From contig JAATGM010000032.1 in assembly GCA_015654675.1 (NCBI GenBank), positions 1-64,000 of the forward strand: a stretch of 64,000 bases of DNA, given 5' to 3'. Origin of the DNA: Planctomycetota bacterium (GTDB lineage Bacteria > Planctomycetota > Phycisphaerae > UBA1845 > UTPLA1). Below the pieces are notes generated by a model that made no database searches, was not told the origin of the DNA, and saw only the letters and a list, made by a program, of their open reading frames with translations. The position numbers and the translations under genes are program-made. Positions 27,377 through 35,399 of the stretch are shown in pieces; the first letter of the stretch is position 1, and each line of letters starts with the position of its first letter.

Positions 27377-27526
27377 ATGCGTCGCATCCCCCAGTTGCTC
27401 GTTTGCCTCGGCCTCGCTCTCCCTCTCACCTCGGGCTGCGAGAAAAAGGAAACCAGCAAAGCCACCCTCGAAACCCCCAGCAAGAAGTACGAACTCAAGC
27501 TCGAGAAGACGGAAAAGAAGGACTGA
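27377..27526 (+). CDS. Small predicted lipoprotein
   Basis: A 49-residue product with a perfect AAGGAG six bases before the ATG. A short signal sequence ends in the lipobox LTSGC at Cys21, followed by a highly charged Lys/Glu-rich tail of 28 residues ending KLEKTEKKD. The gene is too short for most annotation cut-offs but its ribosome binding site and lipobox make it convincing. It lies 77 bases after the permease gene and may be part of that operon, possibly as a partner or cargo of the transporter (inference). Confidence 0.8.
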   Translation: MRRIPQLLVCLGLALPLTSGCEKKETSKATLETPSKKYELKLEKTEKKD

Positions 27527-27571
27527 TGCCACCGGGCTGCCGGCGACAACAGTCGTCGGGTCACGCGCTGC

Positions 27572-28807
27572 CTAGCGGTACTCGCTAAACAAATCCACGC
27601 TCGGCCACTGCTTCACTTCCTCGATCGCCCGCCGCACTGCCTTCTGCGTATCACCCAGCAGCGGCGTCTCGCCACTCTCCTTCGCCTGCCGCGAGTTGAA
27701 CAGCACCACCCAGTCCACTCCGCCCGGCATGTGCTCGATGTACGTGCAGATCCCCGGCAGCCCGCCGTTCTTGCCATACTCGAACCCCTTCGCCCCCGGC
27801 CGCACCGTGTCCCACCCCAGCCCGAAATACGATCCATTCCTGCGTGGCTTCTGCGGGGCCGGAGGCGCCGCCAGCATCTGCTTCATCATCGCCTCGCTTA
27901 GAAATGCCTCGCCGCGCGACCCATCCATCGCGGTCAGAAACCGCGCCATCTCGACCGCCGACGCTTCCCACCCGCCGGCCGCTGCCGTCATGACCGGGTG
28001 CCCGCCCGGCAGCGGATGGTCCGTCTCCGGCGAATAGCGATGCGCCTCGCCCGCCAGATACTCGCGCCCCGGCGGATCGATCCGCACGCGCCCGATTCCC
28101 ATCGGCCGCAGCGTGATGCGATGCACCGCCTCGCCAAATCGCTCCCCCGTCACCCGCTCGATGATCGCCCCCAGCACCACGTAGCCAAAGTTCGAATACG
28201 CCGCCCGTGTCCCCGGATCAAAGTCCAGCGGCTCGCGCATCATGAAGCGGATCAGGTCGTCCGCCGTGACCGCCCCGCGAACCCGCAGCGCCCGCGCCAC
28301 GCGTCGCCCAAAGCCCGACGGGTCGCCGCTAATCTTCCGATCCCACCCGCCCGAGTGGTTCAGCAGCATCCGCACCGTGATCTTCCGCAGCCGCGGGTCC
28401 ATCCCGCGCCCGCCCGGCGGCATCAGCTCGGCCAGCCGCGCAAACGCCGGCTCGTCGAGCGTCAGTTTGCCCTGCTCCACCAGCTTCAGCACCGTCGCCG
28501 CCGTGATCGACTTCGACACGCTCGCCAGCACAAACGTCGTCTCCGGCCGCATCGGCGCATTGTCGGAAATGTCGGCCAGCCCATACCCCTTGGCGAGCAC
28601 CAGCTTGCCGTCCTTTGCAATCGCCAGCGTCGCCCCCGGCACCGAGTGCTTCTCCAGCACCCGCGCCATGATCCCGTCAAACGCCTCCAACCCCGCCCCG
28701 GCCTTCCCGACTGTGGAAAGCGAATCTTTGGGCACATCCTGCGCAAACGAGCGCGAACAAACCCCGATCAGGACCAAACCAACAAACCGCCATGCACCGG
28801 CTCGCAT
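27572..28807 (-). CDS. Secreted beta-lactamase-family serine hydrolase (class C-like)
   Basis: A 411-residue protein with an N-terminal signal peptide ending near RSFAQ. The serine-lysine tetrad is SVSK (Ser96, Lys99); the tyrosine motif is YSNFGYVVLG; the third motif appears as YGKNGG rather than the classical KTG/HTG. LLNHSGGWD is the usual conserved loop. Such enzymes include esterases, D-amino peptidases and true class C beta-lactamases; the substrate cannot be assigned. The ATG at 28807 is fixed by GGAGG six bases upstream; a start 78 bases further up would add unrelated residues. Confidence 0.88.
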   Translation of the reverse strand: MRAGAWRFVGLVLIGVCSRSFAQDVPKDSLSTVGKAGAGLEAFDGIMARVLEKHSVPGATLAIAKDGKLVLAKGYGLADISDNAPMRPETTFVLASVSKSITAATVLKLVEQGKLTLDEPAFARLAELMPPGGRGMDPRLRKITVRMLLNHSGGWDRKISGDPSGFGRRVARALRVRGAVTADDLIRFMMREPLDFDPGTRAAYSNFGYVVLGAIIERVTGERFGEAVHRITLRPMGIGRVRIDPPGREYLAGEAHRYSPETDHPLPGGHPVMTAAAGGWEASAVEMARFLTAMDGSRGEAFLSEAMMKQMLAAPPAPQKPRRNGSYFGLGWDTVRPGAKGFEYGKNGGLPGICTYIEHMPGGVDWVVLFNSRQAKESGETPLLGDTQKAVRRAIEEVKQWPSVDLFSEYR

Positions 28808-28893
28808 CGCAATCCTCCAGAATGAATCTGTGCGTGAGATGATATCAAGCAATGTGCCGGGAGTGATTCGATGACGAGTGGACAAGCCGCGCG

Positions 28894-29154
28894 CTACGCT
28901 CGGCCGAGGAGCTTGTCATAATCGGCGTGGGATCCGATCCAGAACCAGACAAGTCCTCCGTCGCCCTCCACTGCAAGCGCCCGATAGTGCAACCCGACGC
29001 GTACTGAGCAGTAGCGTCCGACGCGCTTGAAATGCAGCGATGGGTGGCGTGTGTTGAGTTTGAGCTGTGCGAAACTCTGATCAGCGAGTTGTTGAATCGC
29101 CACGGGAAGTGCGCGGTAGCAGTCCCAGAATCGCGGCGTGGCCCAGTGCTTCAC
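28894..29154 (-). CDS. RelE/ParE-type toxin
   Basis: About 86 residues with the compact ParE/HigB fold pattern: FWDCYRALPVAIQQLADQSF helices, then HPSLHFKRV, YCSVRVGLHYRALAV and a final WFWIGSHADYDKLL. RelE/ParE toxins cut mRNA on the ribosome or block gyrase; which applies is unknown. The GTG at 29154 overlaps the antitoxin stop as GTGA; a TTG 12 bases upstream is the alternative. Gene order antitoxin-toxin with overlap is usual for such pairs. Confidence 0.85.
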   Translation of the reverse strand: MKHWATPRFWDCYRALPVAIQQLADQSFAQLKLNTRHPSLHFKRVGRYCSVRVGLHYRALAVEGDGGLVWFWIGSHADYDKLLGRA

Positions 29155-29351
29155 AGTTCTGTGCAATGGCCTTGCTGATGTGTTCGGATCGCGTCGTCCG
29201 CCAGGGCGTCGAGCTTCCCCGCGGCAGCGTCGCGATCGAACTGGTTGTCCCAGCTCGTCGCGTCGAAATCGGCGAACCAGGCGCGAAACGCCTCCAACTC
29301 GCTAGGGGCGAGCTTGCGAACGGCCTCCTCGATTTCTTGGATCGTGCTCAT
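29151..29351 (-). CDS. Antitoxin of the RelE/ParE pair
   Basis: A 66-residue protein of the common form MSTIQEIEEAVRKL, LEAFRAWFADFDATSWDNQF, DALADDAIRTHQQG and CTEL. These small acidic proteins accompany ParE-like toxins in many genomes and form a tight neutralising complex; no separate DNA-binding domain is evident. A TATACT box lies 12 bases upstream of the ATG and no Shine-Dalgarno is present. Confidence 0.85.
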   Translation of the reverse strand: MSTIQEIEEAVRKLAPSELEAFRAWFADFDATSWDNQFDRDAAAGKLDALADDAIRTHQQGHCTEL

Positions 29352-29363
29352 GTTGGCTGTCTA

Positions 29364-29369
29364 AGTATA
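29364..29369 (-). promoter_or_regulatory. Candidate -10 box of the toxin-antitoxin operon
   Basis: TATACT on the reverse strand 12 bases before the antitoxin ATG. No clear -35 at 16-18 bp. Confidence 0.45.
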
Positions 29370-29471
29370 CCGCGTGAAGCTCGTCGCGGCGACGTGCGGT
29401 CTTTGCGTCTGCAGGACCGAATAACTTGCATCGCTCGACGTCCGCACGATAGCATGCATCGGAGAGCACTC

Positions 29472-30275
29472 ATGACACGCCGCCGACGCGATCGGATCTT
29501 CTTGTTCGCCAGCGCCGCTGCCGGCTTCGGCGGCATCGTTGTCCTTCCCGTCCTGTCTCTCATGCTCGGTGGCCTCTTCGCCGCCCGCTTCCTGGGCTGG
29601 CAAGCTACCAACGAGGGCGACGAGCGAGTCACGTTGACATGCCTTCTCGTCGGCCTCGCTCTGGGCCTTCTCGTCGGTCCGGCCGTCCATTTCGTCCTTA
29701 GCGGGCCCACGCAGCGCCGCAGCCCCTATCACTGGTGGCGGCTCGTTCGCGTCTATCTGCTCGCAACGATTCCAGTGGCGGCGCTTTGCACCATCGGCAT
29801 TTGGAGTGATTCGAGAATGCCCTGGTCGTCGTGGGACGTCGGCATGATGTCATGGATCGTTCTCGTCCCGCTGATCTGCTGGCTCCCCGATCTCTATCGG
29901 AGCGAAATGCCGAAGATCCGAACCGGCTTCTACCGCCGCGCTCACTGGGTCCGCCGCAACAACCGGCCCGCCTGGTTCAACGCCGTGCTGGCGCTTCTGA
30001 TGTTCGGTTGCCTGTCGCTCCTGATGGTCCTCGCGGTCGGTGGAATCCTGCACGATCCGCTCAGTATCGTGCGCCTCAGCTATTCCAATACCAGAGCCCC
30101 GCTGATCATCACGATTGCCCTGTGCCTGGCGGTCCCCTATATCGCCGCCCGTTCCGCCTACTCGCTGCTCACTTGGCGCCTCGTAGACGATGGCCGGCGC
30201 CGGTGCCCCGGTTGCGGCTTCGACCTCACCACCGACAAACATGGCAATTGCGCCGAATGCGGAACACCGCGATGA
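29472..30275 (+). CDS. Four-helix membrane protein with C-terminal zinc ribbon
   Basis: About 267 residues with four probable membrane helices (about 9-35, 55-76, 90-110, 160-185 and possibly a fifth near 205). The C-terminal cytoplasmic tail is RCPGCGFDLTTDKHGNCAEC, a four-cysteine zinc ribbon. This CxxCG(Y/F)DL...CxECG tail on small membrane proteins is a planctomycete hallmark; the function is unknown. The ATG is preceded by GGAG at seven bases. The stop overlaps the start of the next gene (ATGA), and the next product carries the same tail. Confidence 0.8.
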   Translation: MTRRRRDRIFLFASAAAGFGGIVVLPVLSLMLGGLFAARFLGWQATNEGDERVTLTCLLVGLALGLLVGPAVHFVLSGPTQRRSPYHWWRLVRVYLLATIPVAALCTIGIWSDSRMPWSSWDVGMMSWIVLVPLICWLPDLYRSEMPKIRTGFYRRAHWVRRNNRPAWFNAVLALLMFGCLSLLMVLAVGGILHDPLSIVRLSYSNTRAPLIITIALCLAVPYIAARSAYSLLTWRLVDDGRRRCPGCGFDLTTDKHGNCAECGTPR

Positions 30276-30859
30276 AATCAGCTCGCCGCCTCGTTCAAGT
30301 GTGTCTCGCGATCAGCGTGCTGCTTTGGATCGCGAGCCTTTTCGTCGGTATAGCCTACGTCCCGCAGAGCGGACGGTTTCGATTCAGTTGCTTCGCGGGT
30401 GTGGTCTTGGTCCATTTTCTCGACATCGCCAACAACCATCCGCCGCCCGACGCGCTTCAGCCCGGCGCGCTCAAACAGTACCCTCGTGGTGCCTATGTAT
30501 TCGGGGAGGCGCCACTCAACCATCATTACATCCTTCCCGTTCCCGGCTATGAGGTGGTGTTCGCTCCGTTCAATCTCTTTCAAATCTCCGTCGTAAAGCT
30601 GTGGCTTCCCCAAATAAGCCCAAGCGGGAAGAAGCCCGCGTGGCACATCAAGCTGCCAACCATTGCCCCGGCCCTGATCTTGAGCCTGATCTCGCTCTAC
30701 TGGCTCTTGCCGTTCCATCGACGCCGCGTCAGGCACCGATTAGGTCAGTGCGTTGCCTGCGGCTACGACCTCACCGGGAACCAATCCGGCAAATGCCCTG
30801 AGTGCGGAATACCTACACCCCAATCAGAACCGGCCGCGCCAGCCGGAGAGTCGCCTTAG
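30272..30859 (+). CDS. Two-helix membrane protein with C-terminal zinc ribbon
   Basis: A 195-residue protein with an N-terminal helix (about 8-28), an outer domain of about 100 residues, a second helix (about 130-150) and a cytoplasmic tail with CVACGYDLTGNQSGKCPECG. It starts inside the stop of the preceding gene, so the two ribbon proteins are translationally coupled and probably work together. Same family of tails as its neighbour, but the bodies are unlike. Function unknown. Confidence 0.8.
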   Translation: MKSARRLVQVCLAISVLLWIASLFVGIAYVPQSGRFRFSCFAGVVLVHFLDIANNHPPPDALQPGALKQYPRGAYVFGEAPLNHHYILPVPGYEVVFAPFNLFQISVVKLWLPQISPSGKKPAWHIKLPTIAPALILSLISLYWLLPFHRRRVRHRLGQCVACGYDLTGNQSGKCPECGIPTPQSEPAAPAGESP

Positions 30860-30973
30860 CAACCGCCGCCGGCGAACCTTAAGCGGTCCGCCGATCCTCG
30901 GTGCAGAGTCCGATTGATGTCCGCAATCTGCTCATGTGGTGCCCACGACAGCGCTACATTCACGCGCGGTGCC

Positions 30974-31684
30974 TCATCGCCGCCGACGAGCGATCCCCAT
31001 ACCCACAACGCACAAAATCAAGCTCCCCGGCTCCGGCGTAAGGGTAAACGTAAAGTTGATACTGCCCCCCGACATGCCGTACGGATATCCCGAGTTGTTG
31101 GAATAGCCGACTCCGTAGCAATCCATGAAGATTGTGTACTGCCCCGCTGCGAGCGTCCCGGATGACGATATCGGTGGCGAACCGCCATAACTGTGCGAAT
31201 ACGAATAGATCGAATTGCCGCCCGAATCCAACAGTTTGAAGTTTTGCGACGGAATGGCATCGAATCCAATGTTTCCCGTCGCCGAACCCGTAACCGAATA
31301 CTGGCGCGAACTGGGCAGGTTGATCACCACCGAAAGCCATGTTTTTCCTGTACCCGTGCTGGTGCCCGATGGTGGCGGCGTGCCCCCTTGTCCAAATGAC
31401 GACGCACTGGCGGAAATGACGTTCGCCAGCAGGTTGGAAGTTTGCGACGTATGACTGGCCCCAAGACTGATCGACCTCACCCACGGTCCAAAATCCGGAG
31501 CCGAAGCGCTGGCCGGGCTGGATCCCGTCAATGTCGCCTCGACGACACGCTCCTGACTGACATACTCCATCAACTGCGCTGAGAGCGGCGCACTGCAAGA
31601 CAACAGTGCGGTCAGACCGACGATGACGCCGGGCCTGAATCTTGAGTATTCGTTCGGTTTGCCGACAATGCGTTGTGCTGACAT
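30974..31684 (-). CDS. Secreted protein with PEP-CTERM sorting signal
   Basis: A 236-residue protein with a signal peptide (about 18-37, ending APLSAQ) and a Ser/Gly/Thr-rich beta-type body. Its C-terminus is PEPGSLILCVVGMGIARRRR: the PEP motif, a hydrophobic helix and a basic end that define PEP-CTERM proteins. These are processed by an exosortase, usually with exopolysaccharide or envelope assembly; no exosortase is in the window. GGAGG lies seven bases before the ATG. Alone between two convergent/divergent neighbours. Confidence 0.82.
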   Translation of the reverse strand: MSAQRIVGKPNEYSRFRPGVIVGLTALLSCSAPLSAQLMEYVSQERVVEATLTGSSPASASAPDFGPWVRSISLGASHTSQTSNLLANVISASASSFGQGGTPPPSGTSTGTGKTWLSVVINLPSSRQYSVTGSATGNIGFDAIPSQNFKLLDSGGNSIYSYSHSYGGSPPISSSGTLAAGQYTIFMDCYGVGYSNNSGYPYGMSGGSINFTFTLTPEPGSLILCVVGMGIARRRR

Positions 31685-31756
31685 GAGAGTGCCTCCGAGA
31701 ATAAGACCCAGAGATTTCCGCTTTGAACGCCGGTTCGAGCGGACGTCATAAGCTTA

Positions 31757-31774
31757 CCGAGATTGCATTCTCGG
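31757..31774. repeat. Short inverted repeat in the 31685-32411 gap
   Basis: CCGAGA and TCTCGG are separated by six bases. No U-tract follows, so it is not called a terminator. The surrounding sequence up to 31920 holds no gene I can support. Confidence 0.3.
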
Positions 31775-31924
31775 CATCAAGCGGAGAACTCACCATATTG
31801 GCTGAGTTCCGCGCTTGTCTTATGAGCGATTGGCCGCCCGGACGACAGAATGATGAAAAATGCGGCGGACCGAAAAACAGCAAATCATTAATTTCCACTG
31901 GCTAATCATTATTGGTATCCCGCC

Positions 31925-31952
31925 TTGACTTAGTAAAACATATACCTAACAT
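31925..31952 (+). promoter_or_regulatory. Sigma-70-type promoter with a long leader
   Basis: TTGACT (31925-31930) and TAACAT (31947-31952) are 16 bp apart in an AT-rich patch. Transcription would begin near 31959, about 450 bases before the TMTC-like gene at 32412. The leader contains the repeated octamer-like motif listed separately. This is one of the best-matching promoters in the window. Confidence 0.6.
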
Positions 31953-32121
31953 CAGTCCGGCCGCACCTGGGAGATCGGGGACCGAAGGCCGACCACAGTC
32001 TTAATGCGCAATCGCCTGAAAACGGCGCCGCGCTCAGGGTGCGCCGGCTCTTGATCGCCGACGATCTAAGGGTCGACCATCGTTCGCGTAGGGGGAATCC
32101 ATGCGTCGCGTTCCGCTGCAA

Positions 32122-32303
32122 TCTCACAAATCTCATCCAACCGCAGACTGCGCTATCACCCGGCGTTCCCGTCTCACGCATCTCAGTAGTCCCATGAAGC
32201 GGTCTCCGTCGCCGTACCCCAAATTCGCGGCCAACCCCAGACAATCCAAAAGCTTAAGCCGAATTAACGACAAACAGTGTCTGATGAAGTCTCACGAATC
32301 TCA
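32122..32303 (+). repeat. Three copies of a 14-base motif in the 32412-gene leader
   Basis: TCTCACAAATCTCA (32122-32135), TCTCACGCATCTCA (32172-32185) and TCTCACGAATCTCA (32290-32303) differ at only two positions. Spacing is 50 and 118 bases. No coding sequence explains them convincingly, though the frame starting at 32101 is open. They could be binding sites in the leader or the remains of a duplication. Confidence 0.5.
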
Positions 32304-32411
32304 CCACGCCGCGAACGTCCGAATAACGGATTATCACTTTTATCACCGCGCGTCTCAGCCGCTCACTGTCACCTCTGACCACCCGGCCCACGCCCCACCC
32401 ATCCAGCCAGG

Positions 32412-34616
32412 GTGTCAATTTCGCGTTTTGACCTTTCCGCGTTTCATCGTGATTCTTCCCCCGTGCCGACCACTATCCGCCGCCAGCCGACCGCCCCAGC
32501 CATCCCGCCCGCCGAACGGGCCGCCTCAATTCTCACCCCGCTCCTCGTCGCCGCCCTTACCGTCGCCGCCTTCCTGCCCGCCGTCCGCAACGAATTTATC
32601 AACTGGGACGACATCCAGAACTTCGCCGACAACCCCCACTATCGCACGTTTTCCGACACCGACCTCCGCTGGATGTTCACCACCTTCCACCTCGGCCCCT
32701 ATCAGCCCCTCAGTTGGCTCTCCCTCGCCCTCGACTGCCGCCTCATCGGCCCCACCGCCGCCGCCCATCACACCTTCAACCTCGTCTATCAGACCCTCGC
32801 CGCCATCACCCTCTACTTCGTCGCTGTCCGCCTCCTCGCCCTCGCCACCCGCCGGTCCCGTTCCGACCTGCGTCTCAAGCTCGCCGCCGCCTTCGGTGCG
32901 CTGGTCTTCGCCGTCCACCCGCTCCGAGTCGAGTCGGTCGCCTGGGCCTCTGAACGCCGCGACGTCCTCTCCGGCTTCCTCATCGCCCTCACCGTTCTGC
33001 TCTACCTCCGCGCCATGGACCGTCCTCCGGGCCATCGCCGTTGGCGGCTCGCGCTCTGTGTCGCCGCCTACGCCCTCGCCCTGCTCGCCAAGGCCGCCGG
33101 CATGTCGCTGCCCGTCGTCCTGCTCCTGCTCGACGCATGGCCGCTCCGCCGCTTCGAAAAGTCGCCGCAGGCCGAGCCGCCCCAGTCAGAACCACCTCGC
33201 CGTGTCCTGCTCGAAAAGCTCCCCTTCGTCATCCTCGCCGTCGCCGCCGCGGTCGTCGCCTTCTTTGGCCAGCGCGAGCAATCCGCCTTCCAATCGCTCG
33301 CCGACCTCTCGATTCTCGATCGCATTCGCGTCGCCTCGTTCGGCGTCTGGTTCTATCTCTTCAAATCGCTCTGGCCCGCCGGCCTCCGCCCCATCTACTC
33401 CATGCCGTCCGGTGCCGCCCTCGCCGCGCCGCGCTTCTGGTTCGCCGTCGGCGGCATCCTCATCGCTTCCGGCCTCGCCCTCGCCCAATGGCAGAAGCGC
33501 CCGTGGCTCGCCGTCGCCTGGTTCTCGATCCTCGCCCTGCTTGCACCGGTCTCCGGCCTCGCCCAGGCCGGCCCGCAACTCGCCGCCGACCGCTACGCCT
33601 ACCTGCCCGGCATGGTCATCGGCCTGCTCGCGGCCGGCGCGCTGCTGGCGATCACCGCCCGCGCCAAGTCGACGTCGCTCTCATTCGGCGCCACGATTGC
33701 CGCCGCCGTCATCGTTCTGCTGCTCGCCGCGACCACCTCGCGCCAGACGCGTTTCTGGCATGACTCCATCGCCGTCTGGCATCGCGTTCTCGCCTTCGAG
33801 CCGGCCAACCGCTTCGCCCGCGCCAACCTCGCCGCCGCCCACCTTCGCCGCGGCGAAGTCGCCCCCGCCATCGAGCAGCTCGAGATCAACGCCCGCAATC
33901 ACCCCGACCAGCTCCAGCAGCAGATCAGTCTCGCCACCACGCTTCGCCAGACCGGCCGCGCCAACGACTCACTCGCCCCGGCCCGCCGCGCGGTGGAGAT
34001 CGATCCCAGGTCGCCCGACGCACAGCGCGCCCTCGGCGAAGCCCTGCTGCTCACCGATCGTGTCAACGAATCCGTCGCCCCGCTCGGAATGCTCTGCCAA
34101 CTCGCCCCGAACGACGCCTTCGCCCGCGTCCGGCTCGCCGAGGCCCTCATGCGTCAGAGTAAACCGCAGCGCGCCGGCGAGTTACTCATCGTGGCCCTGC
34201 AGCTCGCGCCAAACGATCCGCGCGTGTACGACGATGTCTCCCACATCTATGGCCGCATGCGCCAAATGCGCCCAGCCGCCGACGCCGCGCGGCGGGGCCT
34301 CTCTGTCAGCCCCAACGACGCCATTCTCGCCCAGCGCCTGGCCTGGCTACTCGCCACTTCGCTCGATGACTCGGTCCGCGACGGCAACGCCGCCCTCGCC
34401 CTGGCCGACCGGCTGGCCACCGTCGCCCCGCCAACAGACTGTCGCATGCTCGTCACGCGCGCCGCCGCACTCGGCGAACTGGGCCGGTTTGAAGAGGCCC
34501 GCCGCCTGATCGCCGACGCCCTCAAGCTCTGCCCCAACGACGACTGGATCGGCTCGAAGGGCAAGATGATGGACCTGATGTTCGGTTCGCACGAGCGTTT
34601 TCAGGACGTCGAATAG
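32412..34616 (+). CDS. TMTC-like polytopic membrane protein with TPR repeats
   Basis: A protein of about 734 residues. The N-terminal half has about ten membrane helices, with a first outer loop NEFINWDDIQNFADNPHYR, where the DD pair matches the acidic site of GT-C glycosyltransferases, and HPLRVESVAWASERRDVLSG, a block typical of TMTC/O-mannosyltransferase-like proteins. The C-terminal 270 residues are tetratricopeptide repeats (NRFARANLAAAHLRRGEV, AQRALGEALLL, ALMRQSKPQRAGELL). Eukaryotic TMTCs O-mannosylate cadherins; bacterial members are untested. The start is uncertain: a GTG at 32412 or at 32463, neither with a strong ribosome binding site. Confidence 0.82.
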   Translation: MSISRFDLSAFHRDSSPVPTTIRRQPTAPAIPPAERAASILTPLLVAALTVAAFLPAVRNEFINWDDIQNFADNPHYRTFSDTDLRWMFTTFHLGPYQPLSWLSLALDCRLIGPTAAAHHTFNLVYQTLAAITLYFVAVRLLALATRRSRSDLRLKLAAAFGALVFAVHPLRVESVAWASERRDVLSGFLIALTVLLYLRAMDRPPGHRRWRLALCVAAYALALLAKAAGMSLPVVLLLLDAWPLRRFEKSPQAEPPQSEPPRRVLLEKLPFVILAVAAAVVAFFGQREQSAFQSLADLSILDRIRVASFGVWFYLFKSLWPAGLRPIYSMPSGAALAAPRFWFAVGGILIASGLALAQWQKRPWLAVAWFSILALLAPVSGLAQAGPQLAADRYAYLPGMVIGLLAAGALLAITARAKSTSLSFGATIAAAVIVLLLAATTSRQTRFWHDSIAVWHRVLAFEPANRFARANLAAAHLRRGEVAPAIEQLEINARNHPDQLQQQISLATTLRQTGRANDSLAPARRAVEIDPRSPDAQRALGEALLLTDRVNESVAPLGMLCQLAPNDAFARVRLAEALMRQSKPQRAGELLIVALQLAPNDPRVYDDVSHIYGRMRQMRPAADAARRGLSVSPNDAILAQRLAWLLATSLDDSVRDGNAALALADRLATVAPPTDCRMLVTRAAALGELGRFEEARRLIADALKLCPNDDWIGSKGKMMDLMFGSHERFQDVE

Positions 34617-34654
34617 CCCGCGGCGGCCCATTTCTCAGCCACCGGGTCGAGGGC

Positions 34655-34660
34655 TATCAT
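34655..34660 (+). promoter_or_regulatory. Candidate -10 box before the RDD gene
   Basis: TATCAT ends seven bases before the ATG at 34668, with neither a -35 nor a Shine-Dalgarno. The 52-bp gap after the TMTC-like gene could carry this promoter. Confidence 0.3.
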
Positions 34661-34667
34661 CCTCGCC

Positions 34668-35399
34668 ATGGACTCAATTGAACTCGTCTGGTTTCGCCCC
34701 GAAGACTATGCCCCACTGGCCCGCCGCCTGGCGGCCTGCATCATCGACAACGCCATTATCGTCGTCGGGCTATTTGTGCTTCCATGGCTGCTCACCAAAT
34801 TGCTGCCGACCCCACCGACCACGCAGCCGGCCCACAAGGTCATTCCAATCGGCCTGCTGATTGGCGCGGCCATCTTCTGGGTGATCATCGCCATTCCCTA
34901 TCATCTCGGCATGCGCCGCACCCACCGCGGAACCATCGGCTATCGCCTGATGGGCCTGCGCATCATCGACATGCGCAATGCCATTCCCGAAACCGGTGTC
35001 CTCTTCAAGCGGCTCCTCCTATCGCTGATCTTCCCGGCCGGGTTTTTTGTTTTGATCGCGTTTTCGACCGCGTCGTCCGGCGCCAAGCCGCCCACCCACA
35101 CCCAACCGGCGGTCTCTGCCGGGCAGATGGTCATGAATCTGGTCATGTTGGTGATCGTCATCACCATCGTCTTCGGCAACTACTGGAGCATCTCGCGCAG
35201 CCCCCGTCGCCAGGCGCAGCACGATCGTTTTTCAGCCACCTGGGTGGTTCGCGCCAACGCCCAGCCGGCCGGCGTCGGAGTTCCCGTTGAGCGGGCATGG
35301 ATCGTTGGCCCGGTTGTTCTCGCATACTGGGATGTCGATGCCGGCACAGCCCCGGTGAACCACCCCTGCGGCGGCGTCATCGAGGAAAAGCCCGCGTGA
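34668..35399 (+). CDS. RDD-family membrane protein
   Basis: A 243-residue protein with the RDD family marks: PLARRLAACIIDN at the first helix, RGTIGYRLMGLRIID after the second, and a final RRQAQHDRFSATWVV. Four membrane helices are likely. RDD proteins are small integral membrane proteins, some acting as Na+/H+ antiporters, most uncharacterised. The C-terminal 60 residues after the family domain are soluble. The stop overlaps the dapF start as GTGA, coupling the two genes. Confidence 0.82.
   Translation: MDSIELVWFRPEDYAPLARRLAACIIDNAIIVVGLFVLPWLLTKLLPTPPTTQPAHKVIPIGLLIGAAIFWVIIAIPYHLGMRRTHRGTIGYRLMGLRIIDMRNAIPETGVLFKRLLLSLIFPAGFFVLIAFSTASSGAKPPTHTQPAVSAGQMVMNLVMLVIVITIVFGNYWSISRSPRRQAQHDRFSATWVVRANAQPAGVGVPVERAWIVGPVVLAYWDVDAGTAPVNHPCGGVIEEKPA

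Noticed and set aside
31723-31905. 60-residue forward frame in the leader gap
   Set aside because: No ribosome binding site, promoter or family features.
32101-34509. 802-residue frame overlapping the TMTC-like gene
   Set aside because: Composition is Ser/Pro-rich with no domain; the frame starting at 32412 has clear membrane helices and TPRs.
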